Shown in pieces: positions 42,624 through 52,687 of a stretch of 64,000 bases of DNA. The translations under genes were made by a program, and so were the position numbers. A model generated the notes under the pieces. It saw nothing but the letters and a program-made list of their open reading frames with translations. It had not been told where the DNA came from and did not search any database. Each line of letters starts with the position of its first letter. Positions within the stretch are counted from its first letter, which is position 1. This stretch comes from Crystallibacter sulfonylureivorans_A (GTDB taxonomy: Bacteria > Actinomycetota > Actinomycetes > Actinomycetales > Micrococcaceae): contig NZ_JBLKRT010000022.1 of the NCBI RefSeq assembly GCF_047607445.1, forward strand, positions 1 through 64,000. The letters run 5' to 3'.

Positions 42624-43910
42624 ATGAACGAAACTTTCGACGCGGTGGACATCATCCGGACCAAGCGCGACAAGGGAACGCTGAGCCCGGAGCAGATCGC
42701 CTGGACCATCGATGCCTACACCCGCGGGGTCATAGCAGACGAGCAAATGTCCGCACTGAACATGGCCATCCTGCTCAACGGCATGGACCGGCAGGAGATC
42801 TCGCATTGGACGACGGCGATGATCGCCTCCGGCGAGCGGATGGACTTTGCATCGCTCGGCAAGGCGACGGCGGATAAGCACTCGACTGGTGGCGTGGGGG
42901 ACAAGATCACTCTCCCGCTGGCCCCTCTGGTGGCCGTTTTCGGTGTGGCCGTGCCGCAGCTGTCGGGTCGCGGACTGGGCCACACCGGCGGCACCCTGGA
43001 CAAGCTTGAATCGATCCCGGGCTGGCGGGCACTGCTGACCAACGACGAGATGATGAAACAGTTGGCCGACGTCGGCGCGGTGATCTGCGCGGCCGGCTCC
43101 GGCTTGGCCCCGGCGGACAAGAAGCTCTACGCGCTGCGGGACGTGACCGGAACGGTGGAAGCGATCCCGCTGATTGCCTCTTCGATCATGAGCAAGAAGA
43201 TCGCCGAAGGCACCGGCTCGCTGGTACTGGACGTGAAGGTCGGCAGCGGTGCCTTCATGAAGGACGAGCGCAACGCCCGCGAACTGGCCGAAACCATGGT
43301 GGCCCTGGGCAAGGACGCCGGCGTGAACACCGTGGCCCTGCTGACGGACATGAGCACCCCGCTGGGGCTCACCGCGGGCAACGCCATCGAAGTCGAAGAA
43401 TCGGTGGAGGTGCTGGCCGGCGGCGGCCCCGAGGACGTGGTGGAGCTGACCGTCAGGCTGGCCGAGGAGATGCTGCAGGCGGCCGGCGTGGCGGACGCCG
43501 ACCCGGCGGCAGCGCTGCGCGACGGCCGGGCCATGGACGTCTGGAAGTCCATGATCCGCGCCCAGGGCGGCGACCCCGACGCGCCCTTGCCCGTGGCCAA
43601 GGAATCCGAGGTCGTCTACGCGCCGGCAGACGGTGTGCTGGTCCAACTGGACGCCCTCTCGGTGGGTGTGGCGGCCTGGCGGCTGGGTGCAGGACGCGCC
43701 CGCAAGGAGGATGCAGTGCAGGCCGGTGCCGGCGTGCGGCTGCATGCCAAGCCCGGTGCAACGGTCCGCGCTGGCGAACCGCTCATGACGTTGCTGACCG
43801 ATACCCCGGAGAAGTTCGACCGGGCCAAGGACGCGCTGCGCGACGCCGTCGTTATTGCTCCCGAGGGAAGCCGGCCTGCCCGCCGGTTGATCATTGACCG
43901 GATCGCCTAG
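42624..43910 (+). CDS. deoA: Thymidine (pyrimidine-nucleoside) phosphorylase
   Basis: The protein has 428 residues. The phosphate-binding and signature region is DKHSTGGVGDKITLPLAP, followed by SGRGLGHTGGTLDKLESIPG. SIMSKKIAEG and DVKVGSGAFM complete the family pattern. It cleaves thymidine or (deoxy)uridine with phosphate to base plus sugar phosphate. It is the last gene of the uptake and salvage operon. An imperfect hairpin with CCCCAG/CTGGGG arms lies at 43944-43965. Confidence 0.95.
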   Translation: MNETFDAVDIIRTKRDKGTLSPEQIAWTIDAYTRGVIADEQMSALNMAILLNGMDRQEISHWTTAMIASGERMDFASLGKATADKHSTGGVGDKITLPLAPLVAVFGVAVPQLSGRGLGHTGGTLDKLESIPGWRALLTNDEMMKQLADVGAVICAAGSGLAPADKKLYALRDVTGTVEAIPLIASSIMSKKIAEGTGSLVLDVKVGSGAFMKDERNARELAETMVALGKDAGVNTVALLTDMSTPLGLTAGNAIEVEESVEVLAGGGPEDVVELTVRLAEEMLQAAGVADADPAAALRDGRAMDVWKSMIRAQGGDPDAPLPVAKESEVVYAPADGVLVQLDALSVGVAAWRLGAGRARKEDAVQAGAGVRLHAKPGATVRAGEPLMTLLTDTPEKFDRAKDALRDAVVIAPEGSRPARRLIIDRIA

Positions 43911-44178
43911 CCCCAGCCGTCTGACCATCGACTGGCGAGCTGGCCCCAGCAGAAAACATCTGGGGATGGCCGTTTATAGATTCGCTGGATAAACCTCTTC
44001 CCGGCCTTACCGCACCCGGCTACGATGATGTGTGCGGCCGGAGCCAGGGGGAGGGCTCCGGCGCACTGCAGGGTCTGCGGCATCGATCGTTGGGGGCCCG
44101 GTCAGGGATTTACCCGATAGCGGCACCAAATGCGGCATGGCATCGTTGGACTAGACATCCAGCGGACAGGAACACCTC

Positions 44179-45021
44179 GTGCAGACTTTTATGGACGCGC
44201 TCAGCGTCTTCATCATCGACGCGGCAGCACAATGGTGGATCTACCCACTGCTCTTGGCGCTCTGCCTGATCGACGGCATCTTTCCACCGGTGCCCAGCGA
44301 ATCGGTCGTCGTCGCCCTGGCCGCCATCGCCATCTCGGCCGGAGCGCCCAATATCTGGCTGATCGTTGCCGTGGCGGCTGCGGGCGCCATCGCCGGCGAC
44401 AACATCGCCTATTTAATCGGCCGCAGCATCGGAGCGGACCGCTTCCGCTGGATGCAGCGCCCACGCGTTGCCGCCGCCTTCGCCTGGGCCCGCCGGGAAC
44501 TGGACCGGCGCGGCGCCCTGCTGATCTTGGGCGCCCGCTACATCCCCGTGGGCCGGGTAGCGGTCAACATGACGGCCGGGGCCACTGGATACCACCACCG
44601 GAAGTTTGTCCTTTTCTCCGTGGCGGCCGGCATCTCCTGGGCTTTGTACTCGGTGGGCATCGGCGCGCTGGCGGGTCAGTGGTTCCATGACCACACGCTG
44701 CTGGCCGCGGGCCTGGCCATCGTGCTGGCACTGTCGCTGGGCCTGGTGCTGGACCATGCAATGAAACTGGTCGGCCGCCGCCACGCCGCGCGGCTGCGTG
44801 CGTCAGCCCAGGCCGCGCACAGCCCTGCCGGGCGGGCCGAATCAGGACAGCGGGCCACCGAAGACGACGGCGCGACGTCGGCCGCCGGGGCCCCAGTCCA
44901 GGCGTGGCGGCATCCCGGCGACCAACCGCCGGAATCCGGTTCGCGCACGGTGCGCTTTGAGCCGTACGTCCATGCCAGCGTGCCCTCGCGCAATCGTTCC
45001 ACGGCCGCTCTGGACGATTGA
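44179..45021 (+). CDS. DedA-family membrane protein
   Basis: The protein has 280 residues and starts at GTG, with AGGAA upstream. Family motifs are the FPPVPSESVVV stretch, GDNIAYLIGR, and GARYIPVGRVAVNMTAGATGY. The C-terminal 80 residues are hydrophilic and variable. DedA proteins are undecaprenyl-phosphate or phospholipid flippase-like transporters. The 268-bp gap before it shows no gene. It lies between the salvage operon and add without obvious functional link. Confidence 0.9.
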   Translation: MQTFMDALSVFIIDAAAQWWIYPLLLALCLIDGIFPPVPSESVVVALAAIAISAGAPNIWLIVAVAAAGAIAGDNIAYLIGRSIGADRFRWMQRPRVAAAFAWARRELDRRGALLILGARYIPVGRVAVNMTAGATGYHHRKFVLFSVAAGISWALYSVGIGALAGQWFHDHTLLAAGLAIVLALSLGLVLDHAMKLVGRRHAARLRASAQAAHSPAGRAESGQRATEDDGATSAAGAPVQAWRHPGDQPPESGSRTVRFEPYVHASVPSRNRSTAALDD

Positions 45022-45081
45022 ACCGGCGCGCTGCAGCCGTGCCGGTTCAGGCAGGCCACGGGCTCGCGTAAGGTGGTGCGT

Positions 45082-46227
45082 GTGACTGAGCCTGATTACT
45101 CCGAAGACACCGCAGCCGACATGGACATCGACATCCGCAGCCTGCCGAAGGTATCACTGCACGACCACCTGGACGGCGGTTTGCGTCCGGCCACGATCAT
45201 CGAACTGGCAGCGGCCGTGGGCCACGAACTGCCCTCCACCGATCCGGTGGCGCTGGGCGAGTGGTTCCGCGAGTCGGCAGACTCCGGTTCGCTGGTCCGC
45301 TACCTGGAAACCTTCGATCACACGGTTGCCGTCATGCAGACCAAAGAAGGCCTGTTCCGGGTGGCACAGGAATTTGTCGAAGATCTGGCCGACGACGGCG
45401 TCGTGTACGGAGAGGTCCGCTGGGCGCCGGAGCAGCACTTGGCCAAGGGCCTGACCTTGGACGAAGCGGTGGAAGCCGTCCAAGCGGGGCTGGAAGCGGG
45501 CGTGGACGCGGTCGAGGCCAGCGGGCGGCCCATCCAGGTGGGACAGCTGATCACCGCAATGCGGCACGCCGACCGTTCACAGGAGATCGCCGAACTCGCC
45601 ATCCGCCACCGCGACCGCGGCGCCGTCGGCTTCGACATCGCCGGCGCCGAAGACGGCTTCCCGGCCTCGCGCTTCAAGGACGCCTTCACGTACTTGGCCG
45701 AACACCAGTTCCCGGTTACCGTCCACGCGGGCGAGGCGGCCGGAGTGGACAGCATCGCGGATGCACTGGTCAGCGGCCGTGCGCTGCGGCTGGGCCACGG
45801 CGTGCGGATCGCCGAGGACATCACGGTGGACTTCGGCCCGGACGAGGAGGACGGCGAAGAGGTCGGCATGGTCACCCTGGGCCGGGTCGCCAGCTGGGTC
45901 CGCGACCGCGGCATTCCGCTGGAGTGCAGCCCATCGTCCAACCTCCAGACCGGAGCCATCGCCGTTTTCGGCGAAGGCATCGAAGCCCATCCCTTCGACC
46001 TGCTGTACCAGACCGGGTTCAAGGTCACGATCAACACGGACAACCGGCTGATGAGCGGGGTTACGCTCTCGGACGAGTACGAGTTGCTCGTGGAAACCTT
46101 CGATTACGACCTGGACGACCTGCTGGAGATCACGCTCAACGCCGCGGAAGCCGCCTTCCTGCCGCTGGAAGAGCGCGAGGCGCTGGTCGAGTACATCGCC
46201 GAGGGCTTCCGCAGCCAACTGGACTGA
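45082..46227 (+). CDS. add: Adenosine deaminase
   Basis: The protein has 381 residues from GTG 45082, eight bases after the TAAGGT -10-like element; GTG codons at 45073 and 45076 in frame are alternatives. Metal and catalytic motifs are HDHLDGGLRP, VHAGEAAG, RLGHGVR and NTDNR. It deaminates adenosine and deoxyadenosine to inosine forms. With the nearby cytidine deaminase, thymidine phosphorylase and importer it extends nucleoside salvage to purines. Confidence 0.95.
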   Translation: MTEPDYSEDTAADMDIDIRSLPKVSLHDHLDGGLRPATIIELAAAVGHELPSTDPVALGEWFRESADSGSLVRYLETFDHTVAVMQTKEGLFRVAQEFVEDLADDGVVYGEVRWAPEQHLAKGLTLDEAVEAVQAGLEAGVDAVEASGRPIQVGQLITAMRHADRSQEIAELAIRHRDRGAVGFDIAGAEDGFPASRFKDAFTYLAEHQFPVTVHAGEAAGVDSIADALVSGRALRLGHGVRIAEDITVDFGPDEEDGEEVGMVTLGRVASWVRDRGIPLECSPSSNLQTGAIAVFGEGIEAHPFDLLYQTGFKVTINTDNRLMSGVTLSDEYELLVETFDYDLDDLLEITLNAAEAAFLPLEEREALVEYIAEGFRSQLD

Positions 46228-46234
46228 CGGGACC

Positions 46235-47218
46235 ATGCCCGACTCCGTTCCACCATCACCCGGACGGCGCCGGGACAGCACGACGGCGGAGCCCGGCCCT
46301 GGCTGGGCGGTTCCGCGGCTGCTCCAGGTGGTCGCGCAACTGCGCGACCACTGCTTGTGGACGGCCGCGCTGACGCATGAATCGCTGATCGAGTACCTGG
46401 TCGAGGAAGCGCACGAGTTGGCCGAGGCAATCGAAACGGGCCACACCGGCCCGGCCGACGTGGCCGAACTCAGGGGCGAACTGGCCGACGTGCTGTTCCA
46501 GGTGCTGCTGCATGCCCGGTTGCAGGAAGAACGCGGGCATTTTAATTTCGACGCCGTGGCTGCCGCACTGACTGCCAAACTCATCCGGCGGAACCGCCAC
46601 GTTTTCCGGCCGGACGGGTCCCTGCAGGAGACGTTCCCGGACACCATCGCCAAGATCGTGGCCAGCTATGACGCGGTGAAGGCCGCAGAGAAACCGGAGC
46701 GCAGCACGCCGTTCGACGGCGTTCCGATGTCGCTGCCGGCACTGACCCTGGCGGCAAAATCCCTGGACCGGGCACGTCGGGCCCCGGTCGTCGACCAAGG
46801 CGCGCAGCGCCGTCCCCCGGTCGTCGACCAAGGCGCGCAGAACGGCAACCCGGTCGTCGACCAAGGCGCGCAGCGCCGCCCCCCGTTCGTCGACCAAGGC
46901 GCGCAGCGCCGTCCCTCGGTCGTCGACCAAGGCGCGCAGAACGGCAACCCGGTCGTCGACCAAGGCGCGCAGCGCCGCGTGGAGACGCATCCGGAGCGCG
47001 GCAACGCCGACCCTGCCGCGAACGGACCGCATCTGCCAGAGGATCTCCGGGCGGCCTTTGAGGGCCTTGGCCGATCACCGGGAGAAGCTGAGGTCGGCGA
47101 GGCGCTGTTCGCCGTCGTCCGCCGCGCTGCGGAGGCAGGCGTGGACCCGGAGCAGGCCCTCCGGGCCGCCGTCCGGCGATTCCAGCAGCGCGTAACGGAA
47201 GAAAACTCCACGGGCTGA
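46235..47218 (+). CDS. MazG-family nucleotide pyrophosphohydrolase with an 11-residue tandem-repeat insert
   Basis: The protein has 327 residues. The MazG core (about 27-130) has LVEEAHELAEAI (55-66) and the GELADVLFQVLLHARL stretch, which supply the acidic Mg-binding EExxE...ExxD set. Such enzymes hydrolyse NTPs, often damaged ones, to NMP and pyrophosphate. Residues 184-249 are six copies of an 11-residue unit around VVDQGAQ. A helical-looking tail (250-327) follows and ends in EQALRAAVRRFQQRV as MazG C-termini often do. The insert interrupts the second half of the usual tandem MazG arrangement. eno follows 90 bases later. Confidence 0.87.
   Translation: MPDSVPPSPGRRRDSTTAEPGPGWAVPRLLQVVAQLRDHCLWTAALTHESLIEYLVEEAHELAEAIETGHTGPADVAELRGELADVLFQVLLHARLQEERGHFNFDAVAAALTAKLIRRNRHVFRPDGSLQETFPDTIAKIVASYDAVKAAEKPERSTPFDGVPMSLPALTLAAKSLDRARRAPVVDQGAQRRPPVVDQGAQNGNPVVDQGAQRRPPFVDQGAQRRPSVVDQGAQNGNPVVDQGAQRRVETHPERGNADPAANGPHLPEDLRAAFEGLGRSPGEAEVGEALFAVVRRAAEAGVDPEQALRAAVRRFQQRVTEENSTG
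46784..46981 (+). repeat. Six 33-bp in-frame tandem repeats inside the MazG gene
   Basis: The 198 bases divide exactly into six 33-bp units built on GTCGTCGACCAAGGCGCGCAG. Two unit types alternate, ending in RRP or NGN, in the order A-B-A-A-B-A. Copies are nearly identical at the DNA level, far more alike than protein selection would require, so expansion is recent or homogenised. Confidence 0.95.
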
Positions 47219-47308
47219 TCTCGATTAGTCTTAAGCCGGACCTTGCGGCCGGCTGTTGCCTTGCCTGCAGACATTCCATCTTTCGTTCCAACGAACAGGA
47301 GCTACTCC

Positions 47309-48589
<1,281 letters not shown>

Positions 48590-48617
48590 TTCGGCCCAAC
48601 CCTCGGTAATGTCTTAA

Positions 48618-48653
48618 GCGGGGGACCGGCCGTCAGCCGACGCCGGCCCCCGC
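48618..48653 (+). terminator. Hairpin terminator after eno
   Basis: GCGGGGG-A-CCGGC pairs with GCCGG-CCCCCGC with one bulged A around an 11-base loop. It lacks a T run downstream, so efficiency is uncertain. Confidence 0.6.
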
Positions 48654-48675
48654 ACGACAACGGTGAGGAGCCTCC

Positions 48676-49440
48676 ATGTCCACCCGACGCCCCAACATGC
48701 CGCGGGCTGGCCGTCCGGCCGGCAGCGGGCCTGCGCAGGGCGGCGGACAGGGGACCGGAACGGATACCGGCCGCAGGGAACCAGAGACCGGAAAAGTCAT
48801 CAGGGCCGACTTCGGCCGGACGTCTGCTGCGCCGGTGGACCGGGCATCGGTGGACCGGGCTCCCGCTGGCTCCCCGAGCACCCCGGAGGCAGGCCACCGC
48901 CGGAGACCGAAGCCGAAGCCGGCGCCCTCGGAAGCCCGCGCCGCCGAACGCCGGCAGCTGTCCGGGGGAATCAGGCAGCCGGTAGAACCGGCTGTGCGCC
49001 GGGAACCCCGGGAACCTGCCCGGGAAGCGCCTGCCGATGCCGTCCCGGTCCCGGCCAAAGCCTTCTCCGGCCGACTTCTGGCGCTGGCGGTGGTCCTGGT
49101 CTCGATCACGGTGCTGCTGGCACCGTCGGTGCGGGTTTTCATCGAGCAGCGCGCGGAACTGGCGGCCCTGCAGGCCGACATCGCAGCCAAGAAGGACTCC
49201 AACGAGCAGTTGACGAAGGAGCTGGCCCGCTGGGATGACCCCGCCTACATCAAACAGCAGGCACGGGATCGCATATTCTATGTAATGCCGGGGGAGAAGC
49301 GGTACATGGTCACCGGCGCGGAAGGACTGGGTGAATCGGACGAACACGCCTCCGCGACGGCTCCCGAGGATTTGCCGTGGGTCGACGCACTGTGGAATTC
49401 GATGACCCGGGCCGCCACCGACGCGCCCGCCGCCGACTAA
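48676..49440 (+). CDS. FtsB/DivIC-type septum formation initiator
   Basis: The protein has 254 residues. The N-terminal 130 residues are hydrophilic and rich in R, P, G and A. A single membrane helix (about 135-155, LLALAVVLVSITVLLAP) is followed by a coiled coil (EQRAELAALQADIAAKKDSNEQLTKEL) and the family motif DDPAYIKQQARDRIFYVMPGE. It is a bitopic divisome protein that partners FtsL/FtsQ. The position between eno and DUF501-ppx is the conserved actinobacterial order. Confidence 0.88.
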   Translation: MSTRRPNMPRAGRPAGSGPAQGGGQGTGTDTGRREPETGKVIRADFGRTSAAPVDRASVDRAPAGSPSTPEAGHRRRPKPKPAPSEARAAERRQLSGGIRQPVEPAVRREPREPAREAPADAVPVPAKAFSGRLLALAVVLVSITVLLAPSVRVFIEQRAELAALQADIAAKKDSNEQLTKELARWDDPAYIKQQARDRIFYVMPGEKRYMVTGAEGLGESDEHASATAPEDLPWVDALWNSMTRAATDAPAAD

Positions 49441-49514
49441 CATCCCGCCAGCCACCGCTGCCGGATCACACGGCATGCTGCCAGACCAACCGCAGCGCCA
49501 GGAAGGACTGAGCC

Positions 49515-50213
49515 ATGAACACCGCTCAGCGCACACCCACCCCCGAAGACCTCGACACGCTGAGCCGCCAGCTCGGCAGGCCGGTACGGGACGTGGTGGA
49601 AATCGGCGCACGATGCGTCTGCGGAAACCCGCTCGTCGCCACGACCGCACCGCGGTTGGGCAACGGCATCCCGTTCCCCACCACCTACTACCTGACCCAC
49701 CCGGTCATTACCGCCGCGGTGTCCCGCCTGGAAGCGGCCGGGGTGATGACGGAAATGACCGAGCGGCTGGAGAACGATGCTGAACTGGCCGCCGCGTACC
49801 GTCGCGCCCACGAGCAATACCTGGCCGCACGCGATGAGGTGGGCCACCGGGCCGGTATTGGGGACGTGCCGGAGATTGCTGGCGTGTCGGCCGGCGGCAT
49901 GCCCACCCGGGTCAAGTGCCTGCACGTCCTGGTGGGCCATTCGCTGGCCGCGGGGCCGGGCGTGAATCCGCTGGGCGACGAGGCGCTTGAGGGCATCGCG
50001 GAATGGTGGACGGCCGACCGCTGCTATTGCGCCGGCGCCTGGGACGTTGCAGGTGCCGCGCCCGCCCGCGATCTGAGCCGGCATACCAAGACGCAGGGCC
50101 TGTCCGCCGACGAGCTGGCAGCCAAGAAGGCCCGGCGTTCCGTCAGCAAGGAATCCTCCGACGGCGACGACGCCGGAGCTCCGCAGACGCCAGCCGGTGG
50201 AGTGGTGTCCTAG
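49515..50213 (+). CDS. DUF501-family protein
   Basis: The protein has 232 residues. Conserved family features are ARCVCGNPLVA...PFPTTYYLTHP near the N-terminus, RVKCLHVLVGHSLAAGPGVNPLGDEAL, and a late RCYC. Cysteines C34 and C36 with the RCYC pair could bind a metal. Biochemical function is unknown. It is encoded immediately before Ppx/GppA; its TAG stop shares a base with that gene's GTG. Confidence 0.88.
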   Translation: MNTAQRTPTPEDLDTLSRQLGRPVRDVVEIGARCVCGNPLVATTAPRLGNGIPFPTTYYLTHPVITAAVSRLEAAGVMTEMTERLENDAELAAAYRRAHEQYLAARDEVGHRAGIGDVPEIAGVSAGGMPTRVKCLHVLVGHSLAAGPGVNPLGDEALEGIAEWWTADRCYCAGAWDVAGAAPARDLSRHTKTQGLSADELAAKKARRSVSKESSDGDDAGAPQTPAGGVVS

Positions 50214-51181
50214 TGGCACGGGTCGGAGCCATCGATTGCGGCACCAACTCGATCCGCCTGTTGATCGCCGACGTAGAGGACGGCGGGCTCAGCGACGTGG
50301 TCCGGGAGATGAAGGTCGTGCGGCTGGGGCAAGGCGTCGACGCCACCGGGGCGCTGGCTCCCGAAGCGCTGGACCGAACGTTCGCGGCGGCGGAAGAATA
50401 CGCAGAGCAACTGCGCAGCCAGGGCGTCGAAAGCCTGCGTTTCGTTGCCACCTCCGCCACCCGCGATGCTGCAAACCGGCAGGTGTTTGTCGACGGCATC
50501 CGGGACCGCCTCGGTGTGGAACCTGAGGTGATCAGCGGCCGCGAGGAAGCCGAGCTGTCCTTCGCCGGCGCCTCCAGCGTGCTGGCTCCGGCGCCGGGCG
50601 AAAAGGTCCTGGTGGTCGACCTCGGCGGCGGCAGCACGGAGTTTGTGCTGGGCACCGCCGACGGGGTGCTGGCCGCGCTCAGCACCGACATGGGCTGCGT
50701 CCGTTTCACCGAGCGGCACCTGCGCTCAGACCCGCCCACCGCTGCGGAGATTGCCGAGGCCGTGGCCGACGCCGAACAGCATCTGGCTCGCGTGCTGGAC
50801 GAGGTGCCGCTGGCGGAGGTGGACCGGCTCGTAGGGGTCGCCGGATCCGTCACCACCGTCACTGCGCACGCCCTGCAGTTGGACCAGTACCGTTCCGAAG
50901 CGATCCACGGGGCTCGCCTGGAAGGGGACCGGCTGGATGCGGCCTGCACCTCCTTGCTGGAGATGACGCGGCAGCAGCGTGCCGCGCTACCGTACATGCA
51001 CCCCGGGCGGGTGGACGTCATTGGCGCCGGAGCACTGATTTGGCGGACCGTGGCACGGCGGCTCACGGCATTGACCGCTGGTCGGGTGGACGGCGCAACA
51101 GCCAGCGAACACGATATTCTTGATGGAATCGCCCTGAGTGCCGCCACCCGGCTGCCCACCCAGCGGGCCCCAGGAACCTAG
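50213..51181 (+). CDS. Ppx/GppA-family exopolyphosphatase
   Basis: The protein has 322 residues and starts at GTG overlapping the previous stop (TAGTG). The ASKHA-fold phosphate motifs are AIDCGTNSIRLLIAD near the N-terminus and VVDLGGGSTEFVLG in the middle. VATSATRDAANR and SGREEAELSF are also typical. It degrades polyphosphate or pppGpp. This is the short two-domain form without a C-terminal HD domain, as usual in actinobacteria. Confidence 0.92.
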   Translation: MARVGAIDCGTNSIRLLIADVEDGGLSDVVREMKVVRLGQGVDATGALAPEALDRTFAAAEEYAEQLRSQGVESLRFVATSATRDAANRQVFVDGIRDRLGVEPEVISGREEAELSFAGASSVLAPAPGEKVLVVDLGGGSTEFVLGTADGVLAALSTDMGCVRFTERHLRSDPPTAAEIAEAVADAEQHLARVLDEVPLAEVDRLVGVAGSVTTVTAHALQLDQYRSEAIHGARLEGDRLDAACTSLLEMTRQQRAALPYMHPGRVDVIGAGALIWRTVARRLTALTAGRVDGATASEHDILDGIALSAATRLPTQRAPGT

Positions 51182-51208
51182 ACAGCTGTGCCAACCGAAG
51201 GGACATCT

Positions 51209-52630
51209 ATGCGCCACCGCGAAAGTGAACGGCCAAGCAGGCGCTGGTCCGCCGCGACGGCCCTTTCGCTGGGGTCGGCGATTGCAGTGCTCGCCTCGCT
51301 GGTGCTGGCAGGACCGGCCCAGGCTGACTCCACCCGGGACAAGCAATACTGGCTGGACTCCTACGGAGTACGGGCCGCATGGGAGGACTCGCAGGGCGAA
51401 GGCGTGAAAGTCGCCGTCATCGACAGCGGCGTCGATGGCACCCATCCGGATCTTAAAGGGGCCATGGCAGGCGGCACGGACGTCTCCGGATCGGGCGATC
51501 CCGACGGCCAGCGCGGGATCGGACAAACGCCCGAGCACGGCACCCTGGTGGCGACCCTGCTGGCCGGACGCGGACATGCCCCGGACAAAGACAACAAGGA
51601 TGACAAGAAGGACAAAGAGCCTGATCCCAAGGACAAGGGAATCGGTGCCGGCACCGACGGCGTGATCGGGGTGGCGCCCAAGGCACAGATCCTGACCGCC
51701 TCAACCTGGCTCGGGACGCCGAACCCTTCCGGCGTCGGTGTTGACGAGCAGATCCCCGCGGCCGTCCGCTGGGCAGTAGACAACGGCGCCAAGGTCATCA
51801 ACATGTCGCTGACCAGTTCCAGCACCTCCTGGCCGGAGAGTTGGGACGCCGCATTCCTCTATGCCGAACAGCATGACGTGGTTGTGGTTGCCGCCGCCGG
51901 AAACCGCGCCGGAGGGACCGAGCAGTCGGGTGCTCCCGCCACCATTCCGGGAGTCCTGACCGTGGCAGGACTTAACCGCGACGGCGAAGCCAGCCAGGAG
52001 GCCTCGGCCCAGAGCATCGTCATTGGCGTTGCGGCGCCGGCCGAGGACCTGGTGGGCGGGCTGCCCGGCGGGCTCTATGCAGACTGGTCCGGAACGTCCG
52101 GTGCCACCCCGCTGGTCTCCGGCGTGGCCGCACTGATCCGCTCCAAATACCCGGACATGAGTGCCGCCCAGGTCATCAACCGCATTATCAGCACAGCCAA
52201 GGACTCTGGCGTTGCCGGGCATGACCCGATCTACGGTTACGGCCTGTTGGACGCTGAAGCGGCATTGAACGCCGAAGTCCCAGAGGTATCAGCCAACCCG
52301 CTGGGTTCGATTGCCCAATGGATCACCGTGCACCGTCGTGGCGAGGTAGCGGCGCCGGAATCGCAGTCTCCCGTGCAGTCCAAGGCCCAGGCCCCGGAGA
52401 TTCCGGAACCGACCACGCCGGTGGCAGTTCCTCCCCGCACCGAAAACTCGGTATTGCCGGCCATCCTCGTTTTCTCGTTCGGTGCGCTGATCGCCGGTGT
52501 CCTGGTGCTGGGCGCTGTGCAGACAGTCCGGGCGCGCCGGGCTGCACGCGGAGCCCAAGCCGTCGAAGAAGCGGATACCGACTTTATTCCGCCGATCCGT
52601 GACGGCCAGCAGAAGCCGACCAAGCGCTGA
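51209..52630 (+). CDS. Membrane-anchored subtilisin-family (S8) serine protease, mycosin-like
   Basis: The protein has 473 residues from ATG 51209, with GAAGGGA six bases upstream. The signal peptide probably ends at AQA near residue 39. The catalytic triad is D72 (AVIDSGVDGTH), H110 (EHGTLVATLL) and S297 (SGTSGATPL), with N232 in AAAGNRAG at the oxyanion hole. A lysine/aspartate-rich insert lies at about 125-145. A Pro-rich linker leads to a membrane helix (415-437) and a short cytoplasmic tail. This matches the layout of mycosins, but no type VII secretion gene is in view. Confidence 0.9.
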   Translation: MRHRESERPSRRWSAATALSLGSAIAVLASLVLAGPAQADSTRDKQYWLDSYGVRAAWEDSQGEGVKVAVIDSGVDGTHPDLKGAMAGGTDVSGSGDPDGQRGIGQTPEHGTLVATLLAGRGHAPDKDNKDDKKDKEPDPKDKGIGAGTDGVIGVAPKAQILTASTWLGTPNPSGVGVDEQIPAAVRWAVDNGAKVINMSLTSSSTSWPESWDAAFLYAEQHDVVVVAAAGNRAGGTEQSGAPATIPGVLTVAGLNRDGEASQEASAQSIVIGVAAPAEDLVGGLPGGLYADWSGTSGATPLVSGVAALIRSKYPDMSAAQVINRIISTAKDSGVAGHDPIYGYGLLDAEAALNAEVPEVSANPLGSIAQWITVHRRGEVAAPESQSPVQSKAQAPEIPEPTTPVAVPPRTENSVLPAILVFSFGALIAGVLVLGAVQTVRARRAARGAQAVEEADTDFIPPIRDGQQKPTKR

Positions 52631-52649
52631 TAATGTGGCTCCGGCCACT

Positions 52650-52680
52650 TCGTGAAAACTTTCACAAAAGCCGCTACACT
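52650..52680 (+). promoter_or_regulatory. ndh promoter with a candidate Rex operator
   Basis: TCGTGAA-AACT-TTCACAA at 52650-52667 matches 13 of 14 fixed positions of the Rex operator consensus TTGTGAA-N4-TTCACAA. It overlaps a possible -35 (GTGAAA, 52652-52657), 17 bases before the -10 element TACACT (52675-52680). Binding of Rex there would block ndh transcription when NADH is low. No rex gene is in the window. Confidence 0.65.
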
Positions 52681-52687
52681 GGAGGGC

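Noticed and set aside
46784..46981. CRISPR-like array in the MazG gene
   Set aside because: Units are contiguous with no unique spacers and stay in frame with the protein, so this is a coding minisatellite.
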